Assembly (NCBI RefSeq): GCF_023197165.1
Contig: NZ_JALPRD010000016.1
Span: 1 to 64,000, forward strand
Direction: 5' to 3'
Source: Sphingopyxis sp. MSC1_008
GTDB lineage: Bacteria; Pseudomonadota; Alphaproteobacteria; Sphingomonadales; Sphingomonadaceae
DNA: 64,000 nt
A program made the position numbers and the translations under genes. Positions 25,901 to 33,802 of this stretch are shown piece by piece. The number at the start of each line of letters is the position of its first letter. Position 1 is the stretch's first letter. Below the pieces are notes generated by a model. It was given only the letters and a program-made list of their open reading frames with translations. It had not been told where the DNA came from and ran no database searches.

Positions 25901-27624
25901 GGATGTTCAACCTGCCGCGCTCGTCTTGGGCCGATTATGACGCCAAGCTGATCTCGAAGGGCGGCGGCATTTTCCCGCGCAGCCAGAAGAGCATTCCGCT
26001 CTCCCCCGAAGTGCAGGCGCTGCTTGGCCTGTCGGTGTCCGAAATCGACCCCGGCTCGCTGATCTCGGCGATCCTGAAGGCGCCGGTCGACCTGCTGTGG
26101 TTCGGCGGCATCGGCACCTATGTGAAGGCCGCAGCTCAGAATAATGCCGAGGTCGGCGATCCCGCGAACGACGCGCTGCGCGTCGATGCCGAGGATCTGC
26201 GCGTCAAGGCGGTCGGCGAGGGTGCGAACCTCGGCACGACGCAGGCGGCGCGTATCGCCTTCTCGGCGAAGGGCGGGCGGATCAACACCGACTTCATCGA
26301 CAATAGCGCGGGCGTCGACTGCTCGGATAATGAGGTCAATATCAAGATCGCATTGAACCGCGAGATGGCCGAAGGGCGCCTGGCGCAGGACGATCGCGAC
26401 GCGCTGCTCGTGCGCATGACCGACAATGTGTCGGAACTGGTGCTCGAGGACAATCGGTTGCAGGCGCTCGCATTGTCGATCGCCGAAAAGGGCGGTTCGG
26501 CAGCGGTGCCGTCGCTGGTGCGGATCATGGAGACGTTCGAGGCCTCGGGCCGGCTCGACCGCAAGGTCGAAGGGCTAGCCGCGAACGACGAATTGATGCG
26601 CCGCGCCGCCGAAGGACGCGGGCTGACGCGCCCCGAACTCGCGGTGCTGCTGTCGACCTCGAAACTCGCATTGCAGGATGCGATCGAGCATAGCGACCTG
26701 CCGGGCGATCCGGCACTCGGCAGCGACCTGGCGGCCGCTTTCCCCGACGAGATGCAGCGCGAGTTTGCGCAGGCGATTGCCGATCACCAGCTGCGCCGCG
26801 AAATCATCGCGACGAAGATCGCGAACCGCATCATCAACCGCATGGGCATCGTGCATCCCTTCGAACTCGTCGAAGAGGAAGGCTGTGCGCTTGGCGACAT
26901 CGCCGCGGCGTTCGTTGCGGTCGAACGCCTGCTCGACATGCCCGCGATCTGGGACGCGCTCGACGCGGCAAAGATCGACGAGAGCATCCGCCTGTCGCTG
27001 TTCGCGCAGGCGGCGTCGGCGATGACCTCGCAGATGGCCGACCTCTTGCGCGTGACGCAGACATTGTCGCAGCCGGGCCCGGTCGTCGCACGGCTTGAAC
27101 CCGGCGTCGACCGCCTCAACGCGAGCGTCGACGCGCTGCTCAGCCCTTCGGTCAAACATCAGTGGGACATGCTCACGCAGCAATTGCTCGACGCGGGCGC
27201 GCCCGAGGCGCTGACCTCGTCGGTCGTGCGGCTGTTCAAGACCGACGGCGCGATCGGCATCGTCGACCTCGCCGAACGGCGCGGCGACGACGAGGTCGCG
27301 GTGACCAGCGCCTTCACCCATCTGGGCGAAGCGCTCGGCCTCGACTGGGCGCAGACGCTGGCGGCGCATATGAGCCCCGCCGACCCGTGGGAACGCCTGC
27401 TGGTCAACAGCCTCGCGCGCGATTTCCAGCAGATGCGCCTGACGTTCCTCGCCGGATTGCCAAAGGGCGATCTCGACGCGGCGGTGACCAAATGGCTGGT
27501 CGACCACGCCCCGCGTGTCGAGCAGTTCCGGACGACGGTCGACCGCGCGCGGATGATCCCGACCCCGAATGGTGCGATGCTGTCGCACATCGCGGGGCAG
27601 GCGCGCGGGCTCTTGGGAAGGTAA
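22912..27624 (+). CDS. gdhB: NAD-specific glutamate dehydrogenase, large (180 kDa) type
   Basis: Catabolic enzyme that deaminates glutamate to 2-oxoglutarate and ammonia with NAD+. The 1570-residue protein has the layout of the GDH-180 class of Streptomyces, Pseudomonas and Caulobacter: N-terminal ACT-like regulatory region ([20 protein letters not shown] near residue 85), then a central catalytic domain with [20 protein letters not shown] and the lysine-bearing [15 protein letters not shown] near residues 815-830, then [14 protein letters not shown] and [20 protein letters not shown] in the NAD-binding half. The start is either 22912 or the ATG at 22924 (MSQNLSD). The stop overlaps the ATP-grasp gene by one base. 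The gene symbol follows Pseudomonas usage. Confidence 0.95.
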   Translation: [1570 protein letters not shown]

Positions 27625-28481
27625 TGCCGTTCCAGCCCCGCGTCGCGATCCTCGTCCCGGCGCCTGACTATTACGAGAAGTGGCAGCCCGCCTTTGCCCG
27701 CAAGGCGGCGGCGCTGACCGCGGCCGGGCTGATCGTCGAGCAGCGCGTATGGACCGATCCCGGCGATTTGTCGGGTTATGATCTGGTCCTGCCGCTTTTC
27801 GCGTGGGGCTATCAGCGCGATGTTGCGGGCTGGTACGCATTGCTCGACCAGCTTGAGAAAGCGGGCCTGCCGGTGGCCAATCCGGTGCCGGTGCTGCGCT
27901 GGAACAGCGACAAGGCGTATCTCGGCGAACTCGGCGCCAAGGGCGTTGCGGTCGTGCCGACGGTCGAGGTCGATGCGCTCGACGACGCGAGCCTGACCGA
28001 GGCGATGTCCGAGCTCGCGACCGACGAGGTCGTGATCAAGCCGGCGATCTCGGGCGGCGCCGACGGCACGCATCGCATCGCGCCGGGCGCGCCGATTCCC
28101 GCCGATGCACGGGGCGCCCGGCGGCTGGTCCAGCCGCTCATGCCCGGCATCCTGACCGAAGGCGAATATTCGCTTTTCTTCTTCGCTGGCAAGTTCAGCC
28201 ACGCGATCGTCAAGCGCCCCGCTTCGGGCGATTTTCGCGTGCAGGAGCAGTTCGGCGGGCGCGAGACGGCGTGCGAGGCGAGCGGCGCCGCGCAGGCGCT
28301 CGCTGCGCAGGCGTTGGCGGCGGCACCGGCGCCGCCGGTCTACGCGCGTGTCGATATGGTCAGCGATGCCGCGGGCACGCTCCACATCATGGAACTCGAA
28401 CTGATCGAGCCGTCGCTGTTCCTGCATCATGCGCCCGACAAGGGCGCGGCGTTCGGATCGGCGGTCTACGGCGCGATCTGA
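27624..28481 (+). CDS. ATP-grasp enzyme coupled to glutamate dehydrogenase
   Basis: A 285-residue ATP-grasp protein of the group that includes cycloserine synthetase DcsG-like enzymes, which join a carboxylate to an amine or thiol using ATP. Visible landmarks are WNSDKAYLGELGAKGVAVVP (start of the ATP-grasp fold, about residues 92-111), VIKPAISGGADGTH (nucleotide-binding lysine and loop) and the metal/ATP-binding end MELELIEPSLFLHHAP. The start ATG overlaps the glutamate dehydrogenase stop (TAATG), so the two are translated from one mRNA. Substrates are unknown. Its last 16 bases overlap the convergent ribbon-helix-helix gene. Confidence 0.85.
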   Translation: MPFQPRVAILVPAPDYYEKWQPAFARKAAALTAAGLIVEQRVWTDPGDLSGYDLVLPLFAWGYQRDVAGWYALLDQLEKAGLPVANPVPVLRWNSDKAYLGELGAKGVAVVPTVEVDALDDASLTEAMSELATDEVVIKPAISGGADGTHRIAPGAPIPADARGARRLVQPLMPGILTEGEYSLFFFAGKFSHAIVKRPASGDFRVQEQFGGRETACEASGAAQALAAQALAAAPAPPVYARVDMVSDAAGTLHIMELELIEPSLFLHHAPDKGAAFGSAVYGAI

Positions 28482-28711
28482 CCGGGCCGGCTCCGCCATA
28501 GCCACTGGCGGATCGCCGAGGTCAGGTTCGGCGGATCGTCCGCTTCCATCCGCTCGACGTCGATGCGCGCAACGAGCGCGTTGACGGGCAAAGCCTGCCG
28601 GGCGGCTTCGGCTTCGAGCGCGTCCCAGAACATCGGTTCGAGGCTGATCGAGGTCGGATGGCCCGCGATCGTCACCGAGCGTTTGACCGGAGGATGGAGC
28701 GGCGCGCTCAA
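28466..28711 (-). CDS. Small ribbon-helix-helix domain protein
   Basis: An 81-residue protein with the RHH_4 pattern: basic strand VKRSVTIAGHPTSISLEP, then helices FWDALEAEAARQ and LPVNALVARIDVER. These proteins usually bind DNA as dimers, and the family is widespread in alphaproteobacteria. I chose the TTG at 28711 because it overlaps the stop of the upstream DUF7010 gene (TTGA), giving translational coupling; a GTG inside the first strand is the alternative. The 3' end overlaps the convergent ATP-grasp gene by 16 bases. Confidence 0.78.
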   Translation of the reverse strand: MSAPLHPPVKRSVTIAGHPTSISLEPMFWDALEAEAARQALPVNALVARIDVERMEADDPPNLTSAIRQWLWRSRPGQIAP

Positions 28712-29250
28712 CGCCGTGAGCGCCAGCGCTGCAGGATGACGGCGGCCGCCGCGAACTCGATGATGCCGACGACGAAGCCGAGGTTGAGTGGAAGGCCGAT
28801 ACCGAACAGCGCGAGCGCGGCGACGAGCAGGATCGCGGCGCCGAGCGCCCAATAGGCGATCTCGCCATACATCGTCCGAAACAGGAAATAGCGCGCGCCG
28901 ATGATCGCGGCGAAGGTCGGGATCGCGAGATCGGGCGCGCGCACCAGCAATATCCACGCGATCAGCACGCCGACGAAAAGCGGGATCGTCGCTTCGATCG
29001 CGAGGGTTTCGAGCGGCTTGCCGATGCTGGCCTTGGGCGCCTTGAATGCGACGCGTTCGATCAGGACACCGAGCGGGTGGATCGCCATGCCGCCGAAGAA
29101 CAGCGCCGCGAAGGCGGCGGTGGTGCCGTGAAGCTGCCACACCGTCCCCGCGATCAGCCAGACGACGCCCGAGACGAGGACGCCGGGGGCGCCGCCAGCA
29201 TAGGCGCGGGCGAGGTCGTGCTGGGCGGCGGCGAGCGGGGCTTCGGTCAT
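28708..29250 (-). CDS. DUF7010-like polytopic membrane protein
   Basis: A 180-residue integral membrane protein with about six hydrophobic helices, starting GVLVSGVVWLIAGTVWQLHG and ending in GFVVGIIEFAAAAVILQRW. The conserved-looking segment FFGGMAIHPLGVLIER with a Pro between helices 2 and 3 matches what I recall of the DUF7010 family; function is unknown. The ATG at 29250 follows directly on the divergent regulatory region shared with the membrane-anchored LuxR regulator. Its stop overlaps the start of the ribbon-helix-helix gene. Confidence 0.72.
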   Translation of the reverse strand: MTEAPLAAAQHDLARAYAGGAPGVLVSGVVWLIAGTVWQLHGTTAAFAALFFGGMAIHPLGVLIERVAFKAPKASIGKPLETLAIEATIPLFVGVLIAWILLVRAPDLAIPTFAAIIGARYFLFRTMYGEIAYWALGAAILLVAALALFGIGLPLNLGFVVGIIEFAAAAVILQRWRSRR

Positions 29251-29410
29251 GCTGCGGGTGTAGCGGCTTGATTCGCGACAGCAAGGCCGTAGCCGGGGCG
29301 CTTCGGTATCCCGCGCCGTCCACAATCGAGGTACGATTTTTTTGGGGTGGCACGCCATTTCGGCGTTCCGTAAACCGGCCAGCCGATCCGGCGCAAATGC
29401 AGGCAGGCTC

Positions 29411-30166
29411 ATGACAGGACTTCAGGCGCTCACCGAAAAAGAAAAAGAGACGTTGCGCCTGCTCGTCGACGGCCATGACGCGAAATCGATGGCCCGCCAT
29501 CTGGGGCTGTCGGTTCATACGATCAACGAACGGCTGCGCGATGCACGGCGCAAGATGGCGGCGCCGAGCAGCCGCGAGGCGGCCCGGCAGCTGCGCGAGA
29601 TCGAACGGCAGGACCCCCAATTTTTGGCGGACAGGGTTTTGGGGGATGCGGCCGCGGTCCCCGACATGGAAAAGCTGCAGGCACCGGTCGAGACGCGCCG
29701 CATATCGCGCCGCTTCGGCTGGATAGCCGGAGGAATATTCATGTCGATCAGCCTTGCTCTCTATGCCCTCGCGTCCTTGTCGGGGACCGCCGGGGCGCCC
29801 GCCACGCCGAAGCCGGAGGCTCCCGCAGCGCCCGCCGCCGAAACCGCCGCAGTGCAGGCAGCGCGGCAGTGGCTCGCCCTGACCGACAAGGGCGACTGGA
29901 ACGGCAGCTGGAATGCGACGGGACAGGCGTTCAAGTCGCTCAACACCAGCGAGCGGTGGGCCGAAGTGTCGGAGGCGGTTCGCACCCCGCTCGGCGCGCT
30001 CGTCTCGCGCGATCTGATCGGCGAGGAATATGTGCCCGCGCCGCCCTATGGATATCAGGTCGTCAAGTTCCGGACGAGCTATGCGAATAAGGCGGGAGCG
30101 ATCGAAACGCTGTCGCTGGTTCGCGAGGGCGACGCGTGGCGCGTGGTGGGTTGTACGATCGAGTAA
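29411..30166 (+). CDS. Membrane-anchored LuxR-type regulator with DUF4019 sensor domain
   Basis: A 251-residue one-component regulator. The N-terminal LuxR/GerE helix-turn-helix is clear (LTEKEKETLRLLVDGHDAKS then MARHLGLSVHTINERLRDAR, residues 7-46). A single membrane helix follows (FGWIAGGIFMSISLALYALA, about residues 103-122), then an Ala/Pro linker and a periplasmic DUF4019 domain with AARQWLALTDKGDWNGSWN and the terminal DAWRVVGCTIE. The topology puts DNA binding in the cytoplasm and sensing outside, as in ToxR-type regulators. It is divergent from the DUF7010/ribbon-helix-helix pair with 160 bases between, which may be its target. Confidence 0.85.
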   Translation: MTGLQALTEKEKETLRLLVDGHDAKSMARHLGLSVHTINERLRDARRKMAAPSSREAARQLREIERQDPQFLADRVLGDAAAVPDMEKLQAPVETRRISRRFGWIAGGIFMSISLALYALASLSGTAGAPATPKPEAPAAPAAETAAVQAARQWLALTDKGDWNGSWNATGQAFKSLNTSERWAEVSEAVRTPLGALVSRDLIGEEYVPAPPYGYQVVKFRTSYANKAGAIETLSLVREGDAWRVVGCTIE

Positions 30167-30339
30167 GGGAAATGCGGGCGCTTGGTGGGCGACGGCAAAG
30201 CCGCCGCCTGCCGTCAGACGGGTTCGGCGATCTTTCGGATCGCCGCCCCGCTGGCCGTGTCGATGGCTGCCGCTTCGCGGCACCGGCGCCTAAGCTTGCC
30301 GTTCGCTTCGCGAACGTCTTGGTTACGCGCCTGCCATCG

Positions 30340-31062
30340 TCAGTACATATGCTGCCCGCCATTGATGCTCATCGTCGACCCGGTGACGAAGCCCGCATCC
30401 TCGCTGCACAGGAACGCGACGCCGCGCGCGATCTCGTCGGCCTGGCCCAGACGCCCGACCGGGATCTTCGCGACGATCTTTTCCAGCACCTGCGGCGGGA
30501 CGGCGGCGACCATGTCGGTGTCGATATAGCCCGGCGCGATCGCGTTGACCGTCACGCCCTTCTTGGCGCCTTCCTGCGCCAGCGCCTTGGTAAAGCCGTG
30601 GATGCCCGATTTCGCGGCGGCGTAGTTGACCTGGCCGTACTGGCCGGCCTGGCCGTTGATCGACCCGATGTTGACGATGCGGCCCCAGCCGCGCTCGACC
30701 ATGCCGCCAAAGGTCGCCTTTGCCATGTTGAAACAGCCGCCGAGGTTGACGCGCATCACATCGTCCCAGTCGTCATAGCTCATCCGCGCGAGGGTGCCGT
30801 CGCGAGTGATGCCGGCATTGTTGACGACGATATCGATGGGGCCGAATTCCTCGGCGATGCGGGCGCAGCTGTCGAGGCACGCCTGATGGTCGCCGACGTC
30901 CCATTTGATCGCCGCGATGCCAGTGCGGCCGGTGAACTCGCGGGCCTTTTCGTCATTGCCGCCATAGTTGGCGACGACGGTGACGCCCTGTTCCTTCAGT
31001 TTCAGGGAAATGGCTTCCCCGATGCCGCGGCTGCCGCCGGTGACGATTGCTACGCGTGTCAT
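30340..31062 (-). CDS. phaB: Acetoacetyl-CoA reductase
   Basis: NADPH-dependent short-chain dehydrogenase that makes (R)-3-hydroxybutyryl-CoA for polyhydroxybutyrate. The 240-residue protein has the cofactor motif VTGGSRGIGEAI, NNAG at about residue 87, the catalytic Ser/Tyr/Lys set in GSINGQAGQYGQVNYAAAKS, and the PhaB-typical C-terminus MSINGGQHMY. PhaC and PhaA are not nearby. The 173-base gap before it (30167-30339) contains only small GC-rich hairpins and no gene that I can support. Confidence 0.93.
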   Translation of the reverse strand: MTRVAIVTGGSRGIGEAISLKLKEQGVTVVANYGGNDEKAREFTGRTGIAAIKWDVGDHQACLDSCARIAEEFGPIDIVVNNAGITRDGTLARMSYDDWDDVMRVNLGGCFNMAKATFGGMVERGWGRIVNIGSINGQAGQYGQVNYAAAKSGIHGFTKALAQEGAKKGVTVNAIAPGYIDTDMVAAVPPQVLEKIVAKIPVGRLGQADEIARGVAFLCSEDAGFVTGSTMSINGGQHMY

Positions 31063-31168
31063 AAATCCAGCTCTCCCACAGAGTTATGGACCATGACTAG
31101 GCCGCGCAAGCCGCCGCCGCAAGTTTACCGGAACGTCAATCGCAAAGCTATTCAGAGGTGTGTGGCGG

Positions 31169-32713
31169 TTAGCTGCTCACCTGCACGCGCAGTTTTGAAA
31201 AATCGCCGATCGCAAGGTCCGCCTTGTCGATCGTCACCACCAGATTGTCGCAGTCGCCGAACCGCCGGCTCATCAATCCGCTGGTCGGCAATTCGAGCAA
31301 CACCGCGTCGCGTTCCTCGTCAAAATCGGAGACATGGCGAAAGGGCTTATGCCCCATCGCCGCCATCTCGCGTTCGGCCAGCGTTTGCCACCAGGGCTCG
31401 AAAAGCGCGCGTGCCGGCGCCGACAGATTGTCGGGATTGGCGCACCAGGCATGTTTGGCGCGATCGAACAGGATCGTCTGATAATCATGAACCCACAGAT
31501 TCGCATCGGCGCGGTGCGTCGTCAGCGGCAGGGTGATCGTCTCGACCTGTTCGGCGCCGGTTTCGGGGTCGACCGAGTGGATGACCTTGACCCAGCGGAT
31601 CGCGTGCAGCCCCGCCATCACCGCGGTTGCGTCGCTGGCCGAGAAATCGGCTCGCGCGGCGCTGTCGTGGACAATCGCGATAATCTCTTCGGCGCGCGCG
31701 CGGGCTTCGCGGTTGATCGCGGCGCATTGTTCCATTTCACTGGGTTCATCGGCCTCGGCGCCCTCAGGCGCTTCAGTCATCAGCCGATCGAGCCGCTGTT
31801 CGAGCAGCGCGACCATCGCGGTCATGCTGCCCCAGTCGAAGGGATGGAAAGCGGGGTCGGCGATGTCGTAGCCGCGGTCGGTGAGTGCGGCGCCGGGCTC
31901 GTTCGGATCGCCTTCGCGGCGCGGATCGGCATCGCCGGGGCGGATGGCGACCAGGTCGACGGGCCATTCGGGAAAGGCGCGCACGGCGAACGGCGCGAGA
32001 TCGCCGAAACCGAGGCCGCCGTGCGGGCCGAACCATCCCTCGGGATCGTTGAGCGTAAAGGGCACCGCGACGGGCAGGCCGGGATCGCGCAGATGAAGGA
32101 CCCGCAGCGTATGTTTGCGGCGGTGGATGAAGAAGGCGAGCGCGCCGTCGCGCGGCCCCAGCCCGCCCCACAGGTCTTGCGGCAACTCGGCGCAGCTGAT
32201 CTGCGCCAGAAAATCCGCCGGCTGATCGTCGATCCTGGGCCATTCCATGCCGATGGGCAGCCGCGGACGGCCCCCGAGCCAGCTGTTCGTCGAGATGGCG
32301 TCGCGCGGCGGAATCTGGGGAACGAGGCGAAGCGTCACCTCTTCGGCGTCGGCTTTCTCGATCCGGTGCGCTTCTTCCTCGACTTCGGAAATCATCGCTT
32401 CGAGCGTGGCCTCGACGGGTTCGATGGCGGCGACGGGCTCGGGCGCGGTTTCAAATTCGGGCTCGGCGGGTATTTCGAGCGGTTCCTTGCGACTGATCCG
32501 CGCGAGCCGCGAGGGAGAGATTTCGACCTCCTCATATTCGGGTGCGGCCTTGCGCGCGAGTTTCGGCAGGCGGATTTCGCGGGGCTCGCGCGGTGCTCGC
32601 GGCGCGGCGGGTGCGGTGCGCGGTCGCCGCGACCACCAGATGGCGAAGACGATCGCCAATAGGGCCAGCGTCACTCCGGCGAGCATCAGTGCCGCCGATT
32701 CGACCTCGTTCAT
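31169..32713 (-). CDS. Membrane-anchored DUF1963 (YwqG-like) protein
   Basis: A 514-residue protein. An N-terminal membrane anchor (ALMLAGVTLALLAIVFAIWW, residues 8-27) is followed by a basic stretch and an acidic, Pro/Glu-rich linker to about residue 140. The rest fits the DUF1963 family, with the markers NSWLGGRPRLPIGMEWP, DFLAQISCAELP and, near the end, RHVSDFDEERDAVLLELPTS. The family occurs in bacteria beside varied genes and its function is not established. It stands alone, with gaps of about 100 bases on both sides. Confidence 0.82.
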   Translation of the reverse strand: MNEVESAALMLAGVTLALLAIVFAIWWSRRPRTAPAAPRAPREPREIRLPKLARKAAPEYEEVEISPSRLARISRKEPLEIPAEPEFETAPEPVAAIEPVEATLEAMISEVEEEAHRIEKADAEEVTLRLVPQIPPRDAISTNSWLGGRPRLPIGMEWPRIDDQPADFLAQISCAELPQDLWGGLGPRDGALAFFIHRRKHTLRVLHLRDPGLPVAVPFTLNDPEGWFGPHGGLGFGDLAPFAVRAFPEWPVDLVAIRPGDADPRREGDPNEPGAALTDRGYDIADPAFHPFDWGSMTAMVALLEQRLDRLMTEAPEGAEADEPSEMEQCAAINREARARAEEIIAIVHDSAARADFSASDATAVMAGLHAIRWVKVIHSVDPETGAEQVETITLPLTTHRADANLWVHDYQTILFDRAKHAWCANPDNLSAPARALFEPWWQTLAEREMAAMGHKPFRHVSDFDEERDAVLLELPTSGLMSRRFGDCDNLVVTIDKADLAIGDFSKLRVQVSS

Positions 32714-32806
32714 CGCGAATCTCCAAAATGGCGCGATTCATAGCTTTTCGGCGCCGCGTCGGATCAATTTAGCGCATGGACCTAAACAGTTGGTAAGCAG
32801 CCGCGA

Positions 32807-33802
32807 TCAGAGCCAGCCCGCGAGTTCGCGGCGGACCAGCGTCTCCAGCATCGCGATGCTGGGCACATCGGCATTGAGGCAGGGGAGATAGGCGAAATCT
32901 TTTCCGCCCGCGTCTTCGAACTGCTGCTTGCCGCGAATCGCCAGCTCCTCGAGCGTTTCGAGGCAATCGGCCGCAAAGCCGGGGGCGAAGATCGCGACGC
33001 GGCGGCCATCGCGGCCGAGCTGTTCGAGGCGCGTGTCGGTCGCGGGTTCGAGCCATTTGGCGCGCCCGAACCGCGATTGGAAGCTGACCTCGATGGGCCT
33101 GCCGAGCGCTTCGGCCAGCAACCGCGCCGTTTTCCGGCACTGACAATGATAGGGGTCGCCGAGGCGCAACGTGCGTTCGGGCATGCCGTGAAAGCTCGCC
33201 AGCACGACATCGGGCGTGAAATCGAGCGCGGCCAGCGCGGTGTCCAGCGATGCTTTCAGCGCGCCGAGATAGGCGTCATCGTCATGATAGGGCGGCAGGA
33301 AACGCAGCGTCGGCTGCCAGCGTAGCGATTGCAAATGCTTGCCGACGGCATCGACGACGGTCGCCGTCGTCGCGGCACAATATTGCGGATAGAGCGGCGC
33401 AACGAGGATGCGCTCGCATCCCGCCGTCTTCAGCGCGTCGATTGCCGGCCCGATCGCCGGTTCGCCGTAGCGCATCGCATGGGCGATCAGTACCGTTTCG
33501 CCGAATGCCGCCTGCAGGGCGTCCGCCTGATGGCGCGTGATCGCGGCGAGCGGCGATCCTTCGTCGGTCCATACCTGTCTATAGGCATGCGCCGATTTCC
33601 TTGGCCGGGTGGTCAGAATGATCCCGCGCAGGATCGGTTGCCACAGGATTTGCGGGATTTCGACGACGCGGCGGTCGGACAGGAATTGCGCCAGATAGCG
33701 CCGCACCGACGGCGCATCGGGCGCGTCGGGGGTGCCGAGGTTGACCAGCAGCACGCCGATTTGCGGCGCGGGCAGGTGTGGATGCTCGGGCGGCTGGCTC
33801 AC
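32807..33802 (-). CDS. hemH: Ferrochelatase
   Basis: Inserts Fe2+ into protoporphyrin IX, the last step of haem synthesis. The 331-residue protein shows GVLLVNLGTPDAPD at the N-terminus, the metal-binding histidine region VLASFHGMPERTL with YHCQC after it, QSRFGRAKWLEP, and the C-terminal substrate-side glutamate block FAADCLETLEELAI. The GTG at 33802 overlaps the stop of the upstream oxidoreductase gene (GTGA), which is an unusual partner. Confidence 0.95.
   Translation of the reverse strand: MSQPPEHPHLPAPQIGVLLVNLGTPDAPDAPSVRRYLAQFLSDRRVVEIPQILWQPILRGIILTTRPRKSAHAYRQVWTDEGSPLAAITRHQADALQAAFGETVLIAHAMRYGEPAIGPAIDALKTAGCERILVAPLYPQYCAATTATVVDAVGKHLQSLRWQPTLRFLPPYHDDDAYLGALKASLDTALAALDFTPDVVLASFHGMPERTLRLGDPYHCQCRKTARLLAEALGRPIEVSFQSRFGRAKWLEPATDTRLEQLGRDGRRVAIFAPGFAADCLETLEELAIRGKQQFEDAGGKDFAYLPCLNADVPSIAMLETLVRRELAGWL

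Noticed and set aside
28712..30283. Upstream extension of the ribbon-helix-helix frame across the divergent region
   Set aside because: It is antisense to the LuxR/DUF4019 gene and out of frame with DUF7010; the TTGA overlap gives a better start.
30167..30339. Possible small RNA in the gap between the LuxR-type gene and phaB
   Set aside because: Several short GC-rich hairpins exist, but there is no promoter, terminator T run or ordered structure to support one.
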